Shown one piece after another: positions 28,538-37,360 of a stretch of 64,000 nucleotides of DNA (position 1 is the stretch's first letter; each line of letters opens with the position of its first letter). A program made the position numbers and the translations under genes. This DNA comes from Bog-756 sp963727955 (GTDB taxonomy: Bacteria > Actinomycetota > Acidimicrobiia > Acidimicrobiales > RAAP-2): positions 62,001-126,000 of the forward strand of contig CAVSII010000010.1 in NCBI GenBank assembly GCA_963727955.1. Direction: 5' to 3'. The notes under the pieces are model-generated. The model had not been told where the DNA came from, ran no database searches, and saw only the letters and a list, made by a program, of their open reading frames with translations.

Positions 28538-30028
28538 GTGAAGTTCGACTTGGCTCATCCCACCCGTAATCAGGTTCGAGACGGAATGGTCTCGGGTCTG
28601 ATCGCTGAATCGATCGCCATCCCTGTGCTCATCACGGCGATATTCACCAATCAGGATGGCATGCGGTGGGGGTACGTCGCCGGTGCTGTGGGCTGCATCC
28701 TGCTGTCTGTTATCTACCTGGCTCTCTTTGTGGTCACCACCAAGGGAAAAACCGGTATCAACGCCAAGGCCAACGTGGGGTTCGTCATGGTGTGTCTCGC
28801 CCTTGCCTCCATCGGATGCATCGAACTGGCGTCGTCGAACAGATTGGGCACGTACACACCCGCCATTCTGGTGGGGGTTACCTTCGTCGGCGTCATCGGC
28901 GATCGACGCATGCGCATTTGCATCGGCCTGTACAGCATCGCCCTGGTATCCGTCATCAGCTGGGCGGAAGGTCTTCGCGGGGCGGACCTTCTTGCTCTGA
29001 TAATCGTGTACACAGCCACAATCGTGATCATCACCTGGATCATCTCCCGATCGGTCGGTTCGCTGACAGACGATCTCAACTTCCGGCAAGCCGTCGATGC
29101 GCTCAACGAGACTTTCGAGGAAGTGAGCCCCGCCGACGCCGATAACGGTACCGAGCACATGGCTGAGCTCTTCAGGCGAGGGCTGCCCCTGGTCACCGAC
29201 ATCCTGCCCGCCAAACAGGCCACGGTGTACGTCCACAATGCCAGTCTCGGTCGCTTCGTTCCGCTGGCCAACTGGCCGAGTGACGCCGGTGACAGCTCCG
29301 TTCTCGCCGAACGGCCGGAGTTGGAGCAAGCACTCCGGGCCGACGCCGTCGTTCTCACCGAGGCCCACTGCGCCATCCCCGTGGGTTACAGCGTCGACGG
29401 CGAGCTGTTGATGGTGGTGAAGCGGGCCGAGTCCGACCATCATGTCGACCATCGGACCGAAGAAGCGGCCCGGCTTCTCGCTTCGACCTTTCTCCGGGTA
29501 ACCAGTCGGGCAAACTTCGTGAGCGGCCTACATACTGAAAGCCGCACCGATCCGCTAACAGGACTGGCCAATCGGAGAAGTCTGTATGAGCGGATCGAGA
29601 TCGAGATGGCCCATGCCCTGCGCTCAGAGACGCCACTCAGTGTGGCCATGATCGATCTCGACTATTTCAAGAGCTACAACGACCAATACGGTCATGTGGC
29701 CGGCGACACACTGCTGCGATCAATCGCAGCCGTCATGGTGTCGAACATCAGAGGGCAGGATCTGGTTGCTCGCTACGGGGGCGAGGAGTTCTGTCTGGTG
29801 ATGCCGGATACCGACATTGTCGGCGGCCATCATCTGCTGGACCAATTGCGAATGGGTGGTCGCGACGCCACCTCAGAACTCGGGATCACACTTTCAGCTG
29901 GTCTGACCAGCTGGGACGGGATCGAAGACGCCACGTCCTTCATCGAGCGGGCCGATCAGGCCCTCTACCGGGCCAAGGAGTCGGGCCGGAACCGGGTGGT
30001 CTCCATCCAGGCATTCACCGAGTTCTGA
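28538..30028 (+). CDS. Membrane-anchored diguanylate cyclase (GGDEF) with a GAF-like central domain
   Basis: GTG 28538 (VKFDLAHPTRNQVRDG, about 496 aa) is my choice; a farther in-frame start at 28418 gives unlikely residues, and no clear ribosome binding site decides it. Five or six helices come first (IPVLITAIFTN, VGCILLSVIYLALFVVTT, TPAILVGVTFVGVIG, LLALIIVYTATIVIITWII). A roughly 150-residue section that looks GAF-like follows (QATVYVHNASLGRFVPLANW). The C-terminal GGDEF domain has DPLTGLANRRSLYERI and ARYGGEEFCLVMPDT; GGEEF is an active-site variant. No EAL domain. It should synthesise c-di-GMP in response to an unknown signal. Confidence 0.88.
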   Translation: MKFDLAHPTRNQVRDGMVSGLIAESIAIPVLITAIFTNQDGMRWGYVAGAVGCILLSVIYLALFVVTTKGKTGINAKANVGFVMVCLALASIGCIELASSNRLGTYTPAILVGVTFVGVIGDRRMRICIGLYSIALVSVISWAEGLRGADLLALIIVYTATIVIITWIISRSVGSLTDDLNFRQAVDALNETFEEVSPADADNGTEHMAELFRRGLPLVTDILPAKQATVYVHNASLGRFVPLANWPSDAGDSSVLAERPELEQALRADAVVLTEAHCAIPVGYSVDGELLMVVKRAESDHHVDHRTEEAARLLASTFLRVTSRANFVSGLHTESRTDPLTGLANRRSLYERIEIEMAHALRSETPLSVAMIDLDYFKSYNDQYGHVAGDTLLRSIAAVMVSNIRGQDLVARYGGEEFCLVMPDTDIVGGHHLLDQLRMGGRDATSELGITLSAGLTSWDGIEDATSFIERADQALYRAKESGRNRVVSIQAFTEF

Positions 30029-30045
30029 GCCGATCGGTGGGATCG

Positions 30046-30231
30046 TCACCCCGGCTTACGCATCACCAAGTAGACATTGTCGTCGACGGCGAAGGAATTG
30101 ACCAGTACGAAGCCTTCGGAAGCGACGGCATCCAGCTCCGCCTCCAGCTCGTGGCGACGCTCTGAAACAACCAAACGGCCCCCCTGAACGCGTAGAATCC
30201 GATGACTGGGCGGTGTCACGTCGGCGCTCAC
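30046..30231 (-). CDS. Small conserved-looking protein, 61 aa
   Basis: Starts at GTG 30231 and ends at 30046. The C-terminal half, EGFVLVNSFAVDDNVYLVMR, resembles small beta proteins such as DUF4177, but the match is too short to assign. It follows the PIG-L gene on the same strand with a gap of about 48 bp and may be the last gene of that operon. No strong ribosome binding site. Confidence 0.5.
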   Translation of the reverse strand: MSADVTPPSHRILRVQGGRLVVSERRHELEAELDAVASEGFVLVNSFAVDDNVYLVMRKPG

Positions 30232-30279
30232 CGGTCCACCGTCAACTGACGAGCTCGCTCTTCATGCGTCGGCAACCGG

Positions 30280-31128
30280 CTACTCGGCGCCGATGCCGGG
30301 CTCACTCGTCGCCGACACCACACGACCCCCGCCACCGGCAGCGTCGGCCATGAGAGCGGCCTCCCGGGAGCGCATCGGCACCTCGGCGGTGGGGCGGATC
30401 CGGATGTACCACTCGCGTCCCCACACCTTCCTGAACACGGGATCGGGCATGGCGAGGAAGAAGCTGCTCTCGCTGATCTGACTGGCGTGGGCCCGCATGG
30501 CCTGCCGCTTTTGTTCGATCCACGGGGTCACGTCTATCTCGGTGGTGATCCGACTGGCCGGCTCCCCCATGGTATCCCGACCCTGGTCGTCCTCCGGAGG
30601 TTCCCAATCGGTCGACTCCATTTCGCTCACCAGCTCCCGCAGGTAATCACGGTTCATGGTGGCCATATACAGGAACGGGGTGCCGGCCAGCTCGGCAGCT
30701 CGCACCCCGACGCGGTGAACCTGGATGTGATCTGGATGGTCATAGCCGCCATGCTCGTCATAGATCACCAGAACATCGGCTCTTTCTTCCTCCAGCACGG
30801 CGGCCAACCTCCTGGCCGCCTCCTCGATGTCCGCACCGGCAAAGCTCCCCGCTCGGGTATTGCTTTCCTCGCCGGCCATGCCCGAATCGAGATATTCGAG
30901 GTAGACCTGGCGATCCACGCCCAGTATTCGGCCTGCCTCGGCCAGCTCGAGGAAGCGTCGGTCGGCCAGCGATTCGTGCCCCAGGTCGTCAGGGATCTCG
31001 CCCAATTCCCCCCGGGTGGCCGTCACCAGCACCACCCTGTCGCCGTTGTCCGCCATGGATGCCATGGTCCCGCCGGTGAGGATGGCCTCGTCGTCCGGAT
31101 GAGCGTGAAAGAACACTGCGGTGGCCAT
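30280..31128 (-). CDS. PIG-L family deacetylase (MshB/LmbE-like)
   Basis: 282 aa from ATG 31128. MATAVFFHAHPDDEAILTGG carries the AHPDDE zinc and catalytic motif; the third metal ligand is in GGYDHPDHIQVHRVG. The pattern VVLVTATRGELGE and YLDSGMAG is typical of the family, which removes N-acetyl groups from glucosamine-containing small molecules. In mycothiol-making bacteria such a protein may be MshB (GlcNAc-Ins deacetylase) or a relative; I do not distinguish them. A second PIG-L protein, more clearly Mca, lies at 41.5-42.4 kb. Confidence 0.88.
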   Translation of the reverse strand: MATAVFFHAHPDDEAILTGGTMASMADNGDRVVLVTATRGELGEIPDDLGHESLADRRFLELAEAGRILGVDRQVYLEYLDSGMAGEESNTRAGSFAGADIEEAARRLAAVLEEERADVLVIYDEHGGYDHPDHIQVHRVGVRAAELAGTPFLYMATMNRDYLRELVSEMESTDWEPPEDDQGRDTMGEPASRITTEIDVTPWIEQKRQAMRAHASQISESSFFLAMPDPVFRKVWGREWYIRIRPTAEVPMRSREAALMADAAGGGGRVVSATSEPGIGAE

Positions 31129-31170
31129 AACGGCACCCTAGTGGGATGGGGCGACAGGAAATCCGACCGG

Positions 31171-31515
31171 TCAGCCCAGTGGGAGCTGAGGGGCTTCGGC
31201 CAGTGACAATCGGCCGGCAGTCGACTTGTCGGCGTCACCCCGCCGGTTCTTTCCGGTGACTGCGAAAATCCGTTCGGGGCCGAAGGATCGAATGGTCCGA
31301 TCTCCGTCCCGTCCGCCGATGACCTCGATGAACTCGGTGCCACTTTTGTGGTTCAGCACGCGGGCCCGGAACTCCCACTGCGCACCTCTGATGCGGAGCC
31401 CAGACACCATGACCGGGTCGCCCCGCCTCAGCCCGTTCCAGCTATCGGAGCGCTCGAGATGGCCTGTCGCCTCGACGGCGGCACGACGGGCAGGCATCCG
31501 AGGTGCCCTCGTCAT
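31171..31515 (-). CDS. Conserved actinobacterial protein of unknown function, about 114 aa
   Basis: I take ATG 31515 (MTRAPRMPARRAAVE); the longer frame to 31635 overlaps the end of the dedA gene. The core WNGLRRGDPVMVSGLRI, EFRARVLNHKSGTEFIEVIG and RSFGPERIFAV suggests a small beta-barrel domain. I recall this pattern from short actinobacterial proteins, possibly DUF7246, without a known role. It lies between dedA and the PIG-L gene on the same strand, probably one operon. Confidence 0.65.
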   Translation of the reverse strand: MTRAPRMPARRAAVEATGHLERSDSWNGLRRGDPVMVSGLRIRGAQWEFRARVLNHKSGTEFIEVIGGRDGDRTIRSFGPERIFAVTGKNRRGDADKSTAGRLSLAEAPQLPLG

Positions 31516-31582
31516 AACCGCGCACCACACGAGTGACGGTGACGCCCCGGACCTGACCGGCCATCGGAGTCCCGTTCCATGG

Positions 31583-32191
31583 CTACCGGCGTTCCTCACG
31601 CACCACCCGGAGGCGATGCCAGAAGACGACGGCAACGGCTATCACTGCCAATGCTGCCGCCACGTAGCCGATGTCGCTAAAGGCCTTCAGTGCTCTGCTG
31701 TAGCTGCTCCCCAGGGCATAACCGAAGCTGGTGAGAGCGGTGCACCAGATGGCACAGCCGATCACCGTGAAGATCAGGAATTTGGCCACCGCCATCTCCC
31801 CCAATCCGGCGGCGAAGGAGACGAATGACCTCAGAAGCGGAATGAAGCGACCGAACAGAACGAACGGTTCACCCCGACGATCGAACCAGGCCTCCGCCCG
31901 ATCCAGGTCCCGATGGGTCAGCAACACGTATTTTCCCACGCGGTCAACGAGGGTCCGTCCGCCGAAATAGCCGATCAGATAGCCAGCCAGGGACCCGAGG
32001 ACCTCGGCGATGAGGGCGACCAGGATGACCAGGACCAGGTGGAGATGGTGTGGCTCATTGGGGATCTGTCCACTGGCCAGAACCCCGCCGTAGAGGAGCG
32101 CCACTTCGGCGCCGACCGGGAGGCCCATGGCCGAAATGAAACTCAGAACGAATACGGCGAGGTAGCCCCACGTCTCGAGAAAATGCTCCAT
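31583..32191 (-). CDS. DedA family membrane protein (SNARE-associated/VTT domain)
   Basis: 202 aa from ATG 32191. MEHFLETWGYLAVFVLSFISA and GLPVGAEVALLYGG are followed by SLAGYLIGYFGGRTLVDRVG and FVLFGRFIPLLRSFVSFAAG, the re-entrant F-x-G-R-x-x-P-x-x-R motif of DedA. Four to five membrane segments. DedA proteins are linked to membrane homeostasis and undecaprenyl-phosphate or phospholipid flipping. Confidence 0.92.
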   Translation of the reverse strand: MEHFLETWGYLAVFVLSFISAMGLPVGAEVALLYGGVLASGQIPNEPHHLHLVLVILVALIAEVLGSLAGYLIGYFGGRTLVDRVGKYVLLTHRDLDRAEAWFDRRGEPFVLFGRFIPLLRSFVSFAAGLGEMAVAKFLIFTVIGCAIWCTALTSFGYALGSSYSRALKAFSDIGYVAAALAVIAVAVVFWHRLRVVREERR

Positions 32192-32313
32192 AAGCCACCC
32201 ATGTCTAGTCGGTCAGCGTGGCCGGCACGGTCATGGCGGGGAGGAGATGGCCAGCGGCACCGCCAGAGCCGGGTCGGCCGCCTCCACTTCCCGTCGGGAC
32301 ACTCACGTTGGTG

Positions 32314-33268
32314 ATGGTTCAGCTGCCTGGACTCTCGGTCCCTTCGGCTACCGTCGGTGCAGTGCCGATCGTCCAGCACGACCCCCACCGCCCGCTGGAT
32401 CGATGCACGACGCCGGACGGGCTGGGTATCGCCGTCTACGACTACGGCGGTCGGGGCGCTGACCTGTTGTTGGTCCACGCCACCGGATTCTGCGCCGAGG
32501 TGCTCGAACCGCTGGCTCACTCGCTGCGGTCGTCGGTTCCGATGCTGGGGACTCGACCTGAGAGCCCACGGCCGGTCGGACCGACCGGGTGACGGCGATT
32601 TTGCCTGGTCCGGCTTTTGCACCGACGTACTCACGGCCATCGACCACCTCGGCCTGTCCCATCCGTACGCCTTCGGCCACTCCTGTGGAGGAGCCGCCGT
32701 CCTGCTGGCCGAGCAAGCCAGACCGGGTACTTTCGCTTCCCTCTACTGCTTCGAGCCGGTTGTCTTGGACGAATCGCCCGGGGCCATGCCGGTCCACGCC
32801 AATCCCCTCACCGAGGGAGCTCGCCGGCGTCGTCAGACCTTTCCCAGTGCCGAGGACGCATTCCTCAACTTTTCGGCCAAGCCACCCCTGTCGGGGCTTG
32901 ACCCCGAAGTGCTCAAAATCTACGTGGAGGCAGGGTTCGAGGTCGTCCCGGGCGAGGACGGTGGAGACGGCCACACCATACGGCTGCGGTGCCGACGGGA
33001 TGACGAGGCCTCCATCTATGCCAACGGCGCTTCCCACGGCGCCTTTGGGCATCTTCATGAGATCGGCTGTCCCATCGTGTTCAGCTGTGGCGAGCTCACC
33101 GATGCATTCGGACGGCCCTTCGTCGAAGCCGATGCGAGCCAGGTCCGGCACGGCAGGGTCGAGGCGGTGCCCGGAGTAGGGCATTTCGGCCCTCTCGAAC
33201 AACCGGGCCTGCTGGCCTCGTCGGTCCTCCGAGCCTGGTACCCCGCCGGCGGCACACCCCGGTCCTAG
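32314..33268 (+). pseudogene. Alpha/beta hydrolase, single frameshift
   Basis: The start is ATG 32314 or GTG 32362. The first frame reads DGLGIAVYDYGGRGADLLLV then HATGFCAEVLEPLAHSL up to about 32550. The other frame continues GLDLRAHGRSDRPGDGDFAW and carries the nucleophile elbow GHSCGG, the acid region and the catalytic His in PGVGHFGPLEQP, ending at 33268. One indel near 32550 (in a run of G) restores a normal hydrolase of about 300 aa. The breaks are clean, so sequencing error is likely. Substrate unknown. Confidence 0.85.
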
Positions 33269-33277
33269 GCTGGTTGC

Positions 33278-34099
33278 ATGGCTCTCGACCTTCCCCGTTC
33301 ACTTTCACCTTCGAAGGTCTCGTCATTTCGCGACTGTGCTCTGGCCTTCCGGTTCAGCGCTATCGACCATCTGCCCGAGGAGCCCACCATCTGGACGGTC
33401 AAGGGCACATTGGTCCACCGCGCCCTCGAGCGACTGTTCTGGGAGCACGGGCGTGGACAGCGCACCCCGGCAGCGGCGACGGCCGAGTTGGATCACGCCT
33501 GGGATGAGATGCAGCTGGATGCCGACTATCTCGCTCTCGACCTCGGACAGGACGACGTGAACAGGTTACGGTCGGACGCAGAGGACTTGGTCGGAAACTA
33601 CTTCGCCCTCGAGGATCCGAACGAAGTGAATCCCGTCGGCATCGAGCTCACCCTCGAAGCTCGGATGGGTGCCATGCGCCTCCGAGGCATCCTCGATCGA
33701 CTCGATCTCACCCCCGAAGGAAATCTGGTGGTGGTCGATTACAAGACCGGACGTGCACCCTCGCCGGCCTTCGAACAATCCAAACTTGTCGGTGTCAACA
33801 TCTATGCGTTGCTCTGCCAGGAAGTCCTCGGGCGTCGGCCGGCACAGGTCAAACTGCTGCATCTCAAGGAACCGACCTCGATCATTGCCGAACCGTCCGA
33901 TCAGGCTCTCCGAGGTCAGCGTCAGAAGGCCGTGGCCGTCTGGTCAGCCATCGAGCAGGCCTGCGAGAAGGAAGACTTCCGTCCCCGACCTTCCCGACTG
34001 TGTGACTACTGCAATTTCAAGGCGTTCTGTCCCGCGTTCGGTGGCAACCCGGACGAGGCCGTCCACGCCTTGGCTGCCGCAGTAGCGAGTCCCGTATGA
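33278..34099 (+). CDS. RecB/AddB-type PD-(D/E)XK nuclease with iron-sulfur cysteines
   Basis: 273 aa from ATG 33278. SLSPSKVSSFRDCALAFRF supplies the first cysteine; GTLVHRALERLFWEHG the nuclease helix; GILDRLDLTPEGNLVVVDYKTGRAP the catalytic D...DYKTG; and CDYCNFKAFCPAFGG the other three cysteines of the [4Fe-4S] staple. This is the stand-alone Cas4/RecB-like nuclease common in actinobacteria, not in a CRISPR setting here. It overlaps the next gene by 4 bp (ATGA). Confidence 0.9.
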   Translation: MALDLPRSLSPSKVSSFRDCALAFRFSAIDHLPEEPTIWTVKGTLVHRALERLFWEHGRGQRTPAAATAELDHAWDEMQLDADYLALDLGQDDVNRLRSDAEDLVGNYFALEDPNEVNPVGIELTLEARMGAMRLRGILDRLDLTPEGNLVVVDYKTGRAPSPAFEQSKLVGVNIYALLCQEVLGRRPAQVKLLHLKEPTSIIAEPSDQALRGQRQKAVAVWSAIEQACEKEDFRPRPSRLCDYCNFKAFCPAFGGNPDEAVHALAAAVASPV

Positions 34100-34905
34100 G
34101 CCAGTCAGGTCGAACGAGTCGCTCAGGCCGAACGACTCGGTCAGGTGGTGTGACTCGGTCAGACGCTATGAGCGAGGCGGATAGCGTGAGCGATGGCCAA
34201 AGCGAAACCGACGGTGGGGGTGGCGGTGGCGGAGCAACCATGCCCCCAGATGTCCGATCCGACCTCAATACGGCGCCTCCCGACCGGCAGCCTCCACTCC
34301 GCATCCTGCCCGATACGGGCGACTCTTTCACCACCGACGACCCGTCGCCCTTGGTCGACCCGTCGGCTTCATCGCTGATGCAGATGATCCGATCCGTCGA
34401 TGACAGGGTCGACAGCTGGTTCGAGCCTTTGAGGGGAAATCCGACCATCGACGGCGCAGCCAAACTGGTTACCGGATTGGGTGACCACGGCCTCATGTGG
34501 GCGGTGACCACAGCGTGGCGAGCGAGACACAGCGGTCCGGAACGCGCTCGCGCCGTGCGGGCTCTGACTGTGGCCGGCATCGAGTCCAGCCTGGTCAACG
34601 CGGCCATCAAGGCGGTCGTGGGTCGATCGCGTCCCGACGCCAACCGGGTTCAGCTGGCCCAGGGAGGCGTTCCGATCCGTCAGCCCAAAACCAGCAGCTT
34701 CCCCAGCGGTCACACGCTCGCCGCCTTCTGCGCAGCCACCGTCATGAGTACCCGAGGTGATCGCTCCGGGAACACACTGCTCTTCAGCGGGGCAGCTCTG
34801 GTCGGGCTCAGCCGATTGCACGTTGGTGCGCACCATGCATCCGATGTCTTGGGTGGCGCCGCCATCGGTGTGGGCCTCGGTCTCCTCGGTCGACGCCTGG
34901 TTTGA
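34096..34905 (+). CDS. PAP2 family phosphatase with repeat-derived N-terminus
   Basis: 269 aa from ATG 34096, overlapping the nuclease stop. Three PAP2 motifs are present: KAVVGRSRP, SSFPSGHT and SRLHVGAHHASD; together they hydrolyse lipid phosphates. Membrane helices lie in the C-terminal half. The first 100 residues are low complexity, opening with three 6-residue units (SGRTSR, SGRTTR, SGGVTR) encoded by an 18-bp DNA repeat and later a run of seven glycines. A later start is possible but the ATGA overlap supports this one. Confidence 0.88.
   Translation: MSQSGRTSRSGRTTRSGGVTRSDAMSEADSVSDGQSETDGGGGGGGATMPPDVRSDLNTAPPDRQPPLRILPDTGDSFTTDDPSPLVDPSASSLMQMIRSVDDRVDSWFEPLRGNPTIDGAAKLVTGLGDHGLMWAVTTAWRARHSGPERARAVRALTVAGIESSLVNAAIKAVVGRSRPDANRVQLAQGGVPIRQPKTSSFPSGHTLAAFCAATVMSTRGDRSGNTLLFSGAALVGLSRLHVGAHHASDVLGGAAIGVGLGLLGRRLV
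34105..34158. repeat. 18-bp tandem repeat, three units, inside the 5' end of the PAP2 gene
   Basis: Units tcaggtcgaacgagtcgc, tcaggccgaacgactcgg and tcaggtggtgtgactcgg follow one another at 34105-34122, 34123-34140 and 34141-34158, with a fourth beginning tcag. Each is six codons, so copy number changes keep the frame. Confidence 0.88.
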
Positions 34906-34997
34906 ACCTGAGTCTCCGTGCTGGTCCTCAACATCATTGGGACCACATCATTCTCATCCGGGTGGAATCGATCGACCTCCCCCGGGGTTGAGCAACC

Positions 34998-35606
34998 ATG
35001 AGTTCTCAGCTTGAATTTGCGGTGACCTGGGATTATCGGTGTCCGTTTGCGCGAAACGGCCATGAGCACATCATGGACGGCCTGGAGGCCGGAGCTCCGT
35101 GGGATGTGACTTTTGTCCCCTTTTTCCTCAACCAGTCACACGTCCCCGAAGGCGGTCAGCCGTCGTGGGAGGACCCCGCCCAGCAACCGGATCTGTTGTC
35201 ACTGGCCGCCGGGGTCGTGGTACGTGACAGGTACCCGGACCAGTTTCTGGCCGCACACCGGTCTCTGTTTTCGGCCCGGCATGACGAAGGCGGCGACCTT
35301 CGCGGCGTCGCCGTGGTCCGCAACGCCCTTCTCCGAGCGGATGTCGACGCCGACGCCGTCCTGTCCGAGGTCGAGGCGGGGTGGCCGGCCAAAGTCGTGC
35401 GTGATGAGCACGAGCGGGCGGTAAGTGAGCTCGAGATCTTTGGGGTGCCGACATTTGTGGTGGGAAGCGATGCCGTTTTCGTCCGTCTCATGAATCGACC
35501 GGGCGGCGACGGCCGGCTCGCTCAGGAGACCATCGAGAGGGTGATCGGATTGCTGCGAGATCAACCTGAGCTCAATGAGTTCAAGCACACCCGTCTGGCC
35601 ATCTAG
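34998..35606 (+). CDS. DsbA family (2-hydroxychromene-2-carboxylate isomerase-like) thioredoxin-fold protein
   Basis: 202 aa from ATG 34998. FAVTWDYRCPFARNGHEHI is the N-terminal thioredoxin strand and active-site position, here with one cysteine (CPFA instead of CxxC). FGVPTFVVGSDAVFV holds the cis-proline and LAQETIERVIGLL the last helix. With one Cys it cannot form the usual redox disulfide on its own; actinobacterial relatives may use mycothiol. Exact activity unknown. Confidence 0.82.
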   Translation: MSSQLEFAVTWDYRCPFARNGHEHIMDGLEAGAPWDVTFVPFFLNQSHVPEGGQPSWEDPAQQPDLLSLAAGVVVRDRYPDQFLAAHRSLFSARHDEGGDLRGVAVVRNALLRADVDADAVLSEVEAGWPAKVVRDEHERAVSELEIFGVPTFVVGSDAVFVRLMNRPGGDGRLAQETIERVIGLLRDQPELNEFKHTRLAI

Positions 35607-35660
35607 CCAAGGACGCTCGGACAGTAGATGGCGGTTCGACGAGAGCTACGCCCGGAATCC

Positions 35661-36560
35661 TCAGAGGAGCTCCGCCAGGGCACCCACTGAGGCTCGGATC
35701 TGGTCCGCCGATCCGAATGGGGCACCGAGGAATTCGGTGACTCCCATGTCCTCCAGTCGGCCGATCTGGGCTTGGACAGATGACGCATCACCAGCCATGA
35801 CCACGTCGGCAGGACCCTCGGCTCCTTCACGATCGAGCATGGCCCGGTACGAGGGCAAATTCCCGTAGAGGGCGAAGACCTCAGCCGCCTTGGCGCGAGC
35901 CGAGTCGGGATCGCTGGTGACACAGACAGGGAGCCCGACACTGACCTGAGGTCTCGGGCGACCGGCTTCGACAGCCGCTTCGTTGATAGTGGGGATGATG
36001 TGCGCTTCGACGGTGTCGGGTCCGGTCATCCATGTGATTGTTCCCGAGGCCAAAGTGCCGGCAATGCGCAACATGGTACGCCCGAGAGCGGCCACCAGAA
36101 CGGGCGGCGGCGGAGCATCGATCTGAAGAGGCCCAAATGTGGAGGCTCGAAGCGTCTCACCGGCGAATGACACCTGCTCGCCTTCGAGCAGTGGCATGAG
36201 AACCGAAAGGTACTCCCTCATGTGGCGAGCGGGCCGATCGAAGGACTGACCGAACACGTTCTCAATGACGATCTGATGAGAGAGACCGATACCGAGGATC
36301 AGCCTCCCCCCCGTCGCCGCTTGAACGGTTAGCGCCTGCCCCGCCATCATGACCGGGTGGCGTGGATAGGTCGGGACGACGGCCGTCCCCAGGTCGATCC
36401 CATCGACCTCCCGCCCGATGGCAGCCAGAGCGGTAAGGGCGTCGTAGGCGAATATCTGCGAGGCCCAGGCCGTCTGGATGCCAGCATCCCGCAGAGAGGC
36501 GACCTGACTGATGACCTGTTCGAACGGGACTTCGGTGTCGATCATTACTCCAATACGCAC
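35661..36560 (-). CDS. F420-dependent LLM class oxidoreductase
   Basis: 299 aa from GTG 36560, with AAGGAGG about 14 bases upstream. MRIGVMIDTEVPFEQVISQV, WASQIFAYDALTALAAIG, GTAVVPTYPRHPVMMAGQAL and GRLILGIGLSHQIVIENVFG are typical of the actinobacterial F420-binding branch of luciferase-like proteins. Purpose is hydride transfer to or from an unknown small molecule. It is divergent from purE. Confidence 0.92.
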   Translation of the reverse strand: MRIGVMIDTEVPFEQVISQVASLRDAGIQTAWASQIFAYDALTALAAIGREVDGIDLGTAVVPTYPRHPVMMAGQALTVQAATGGRLILGIGLSHQIVIENVFGQSFDRPARHMREYLSVLMPLLEGEQVSFAGETLRASTFGPLQIDAPPPPVLVAALGRTMLRIAGTLASGTITWMTGPDTVEAHIIPTINEAAVEAGRPRPQVSVGLPVCVTSDPDSARAKAAEVFALYGNLPSYRAMLDREGAEGPADVVMAGDASSVQAQIGRLEDMGVTEFLGAPFGSADQIRASVGALAELL

Positions 36561-36819
36561 AGTGACTCCCTTTCCTCCTTGACTGATTCCCTGTTTAGCT
36601 GGCGATGGCTGGCGGCCGGGCGGTTCTGGACCGGGCCGGCCGGTCTCTCCGACCGGGCGAACCGGTACTCGGAGGCGGGGTACCGGTACGCAGCAGAAGC
36701 CGATCGCCGGACCCCCCGCCGGTCAAGTCCGCCCAACACAGGGGGCAAGATGACGTGGGGTAGGAGCTCTCCGCACAGGTCGATATGACCAGAATGCCAC
36801 GGTCGGGCAGAATGCGCCC

Positions 36820-37314
36820 ATGTCCGTTGCCATCATCATGGGAAGCTCATCCGATTCGTCGATCATGGACGACGCCGTCCAGACCCTCCGGTCCTTCGGG
36901 ATCGTGGCCGAGGTACGGGTGCTGTCAGCCCACCGCACCCCTGACGACACCATCGCCTTCGCCCGCGGCGCGGCCGACGCCGGCATCAAGGTAATCATCG
37001 CCGCCGCGGGAGGGGCCGCCCACCTGGCCGGGGTGGTCGCCGCCGCTACTCCCCTGCCGGTCATCGGGGTTCCGGTGGCCCTCGCCAACCTGGGCGGTCT
37101 CGACTCGCTGCTGGCCATGGTGCAGATGCCCAAAGGCATTCCCGTGGCCACAGTGGCCGTCAACGGGGCCCGAAACGCCGCCCTGCTCGCCGTGCGGATC
37201 CTCGCCCTGTCCGACGACCGGCTCGCCGCCGAACTCAACCGCTATCGCGAAGATCTGGCCGACCAGGTGCGTGATCAGGACACGGAGATCGTCGCCCGAT
37301 ACGCATCGACCTGA
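36820..37314 (+). CDS. purE: N5-carboxyaminoimidazole ribonucleotide mutase (PurE class I)
   Basis: 164 aa from ATG 36820. MSVAIIMGSSSDSSIMDDAV is the phosphate-binding loop; VLSAHRTPDDTIAFARGA contains the catalytic His; AAAGGAAHLAGVVAAATPLP closes the site. It converts N5-CAIR to CAIR in purine biosynthesis. The usual partner purK is not in this window. Confidence 0.96.
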   Translation: MSVAIIMGSSSDSSIMDDAVQTLRSFGIVAEVRVLSAHRTPDDTIAFARGAADAGIKVIIAAAGGAAHLAGVVAAATPLPVIGVPVALANLGGLDSLLAMVQMPKGIPVATVAVNGARNAALLAVRILALSDDRLAAELNRYREDLADQVRDQDTEIVARYAST

Positions 37315-37360
37315 CCGATTCGTGTCGGGCCATCGTGTGGCTGCTTCCCCGATGAATCTC

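Noticed and set aside
33278..34099. Nuclease considered as Cas4
   Set aside because: Neighbours are a hydrolase and a PAP2 phosphatase; no Cas1/Cas2 or array. Stand-alone RecB-type nucleases of this form are common in actinobacteria.
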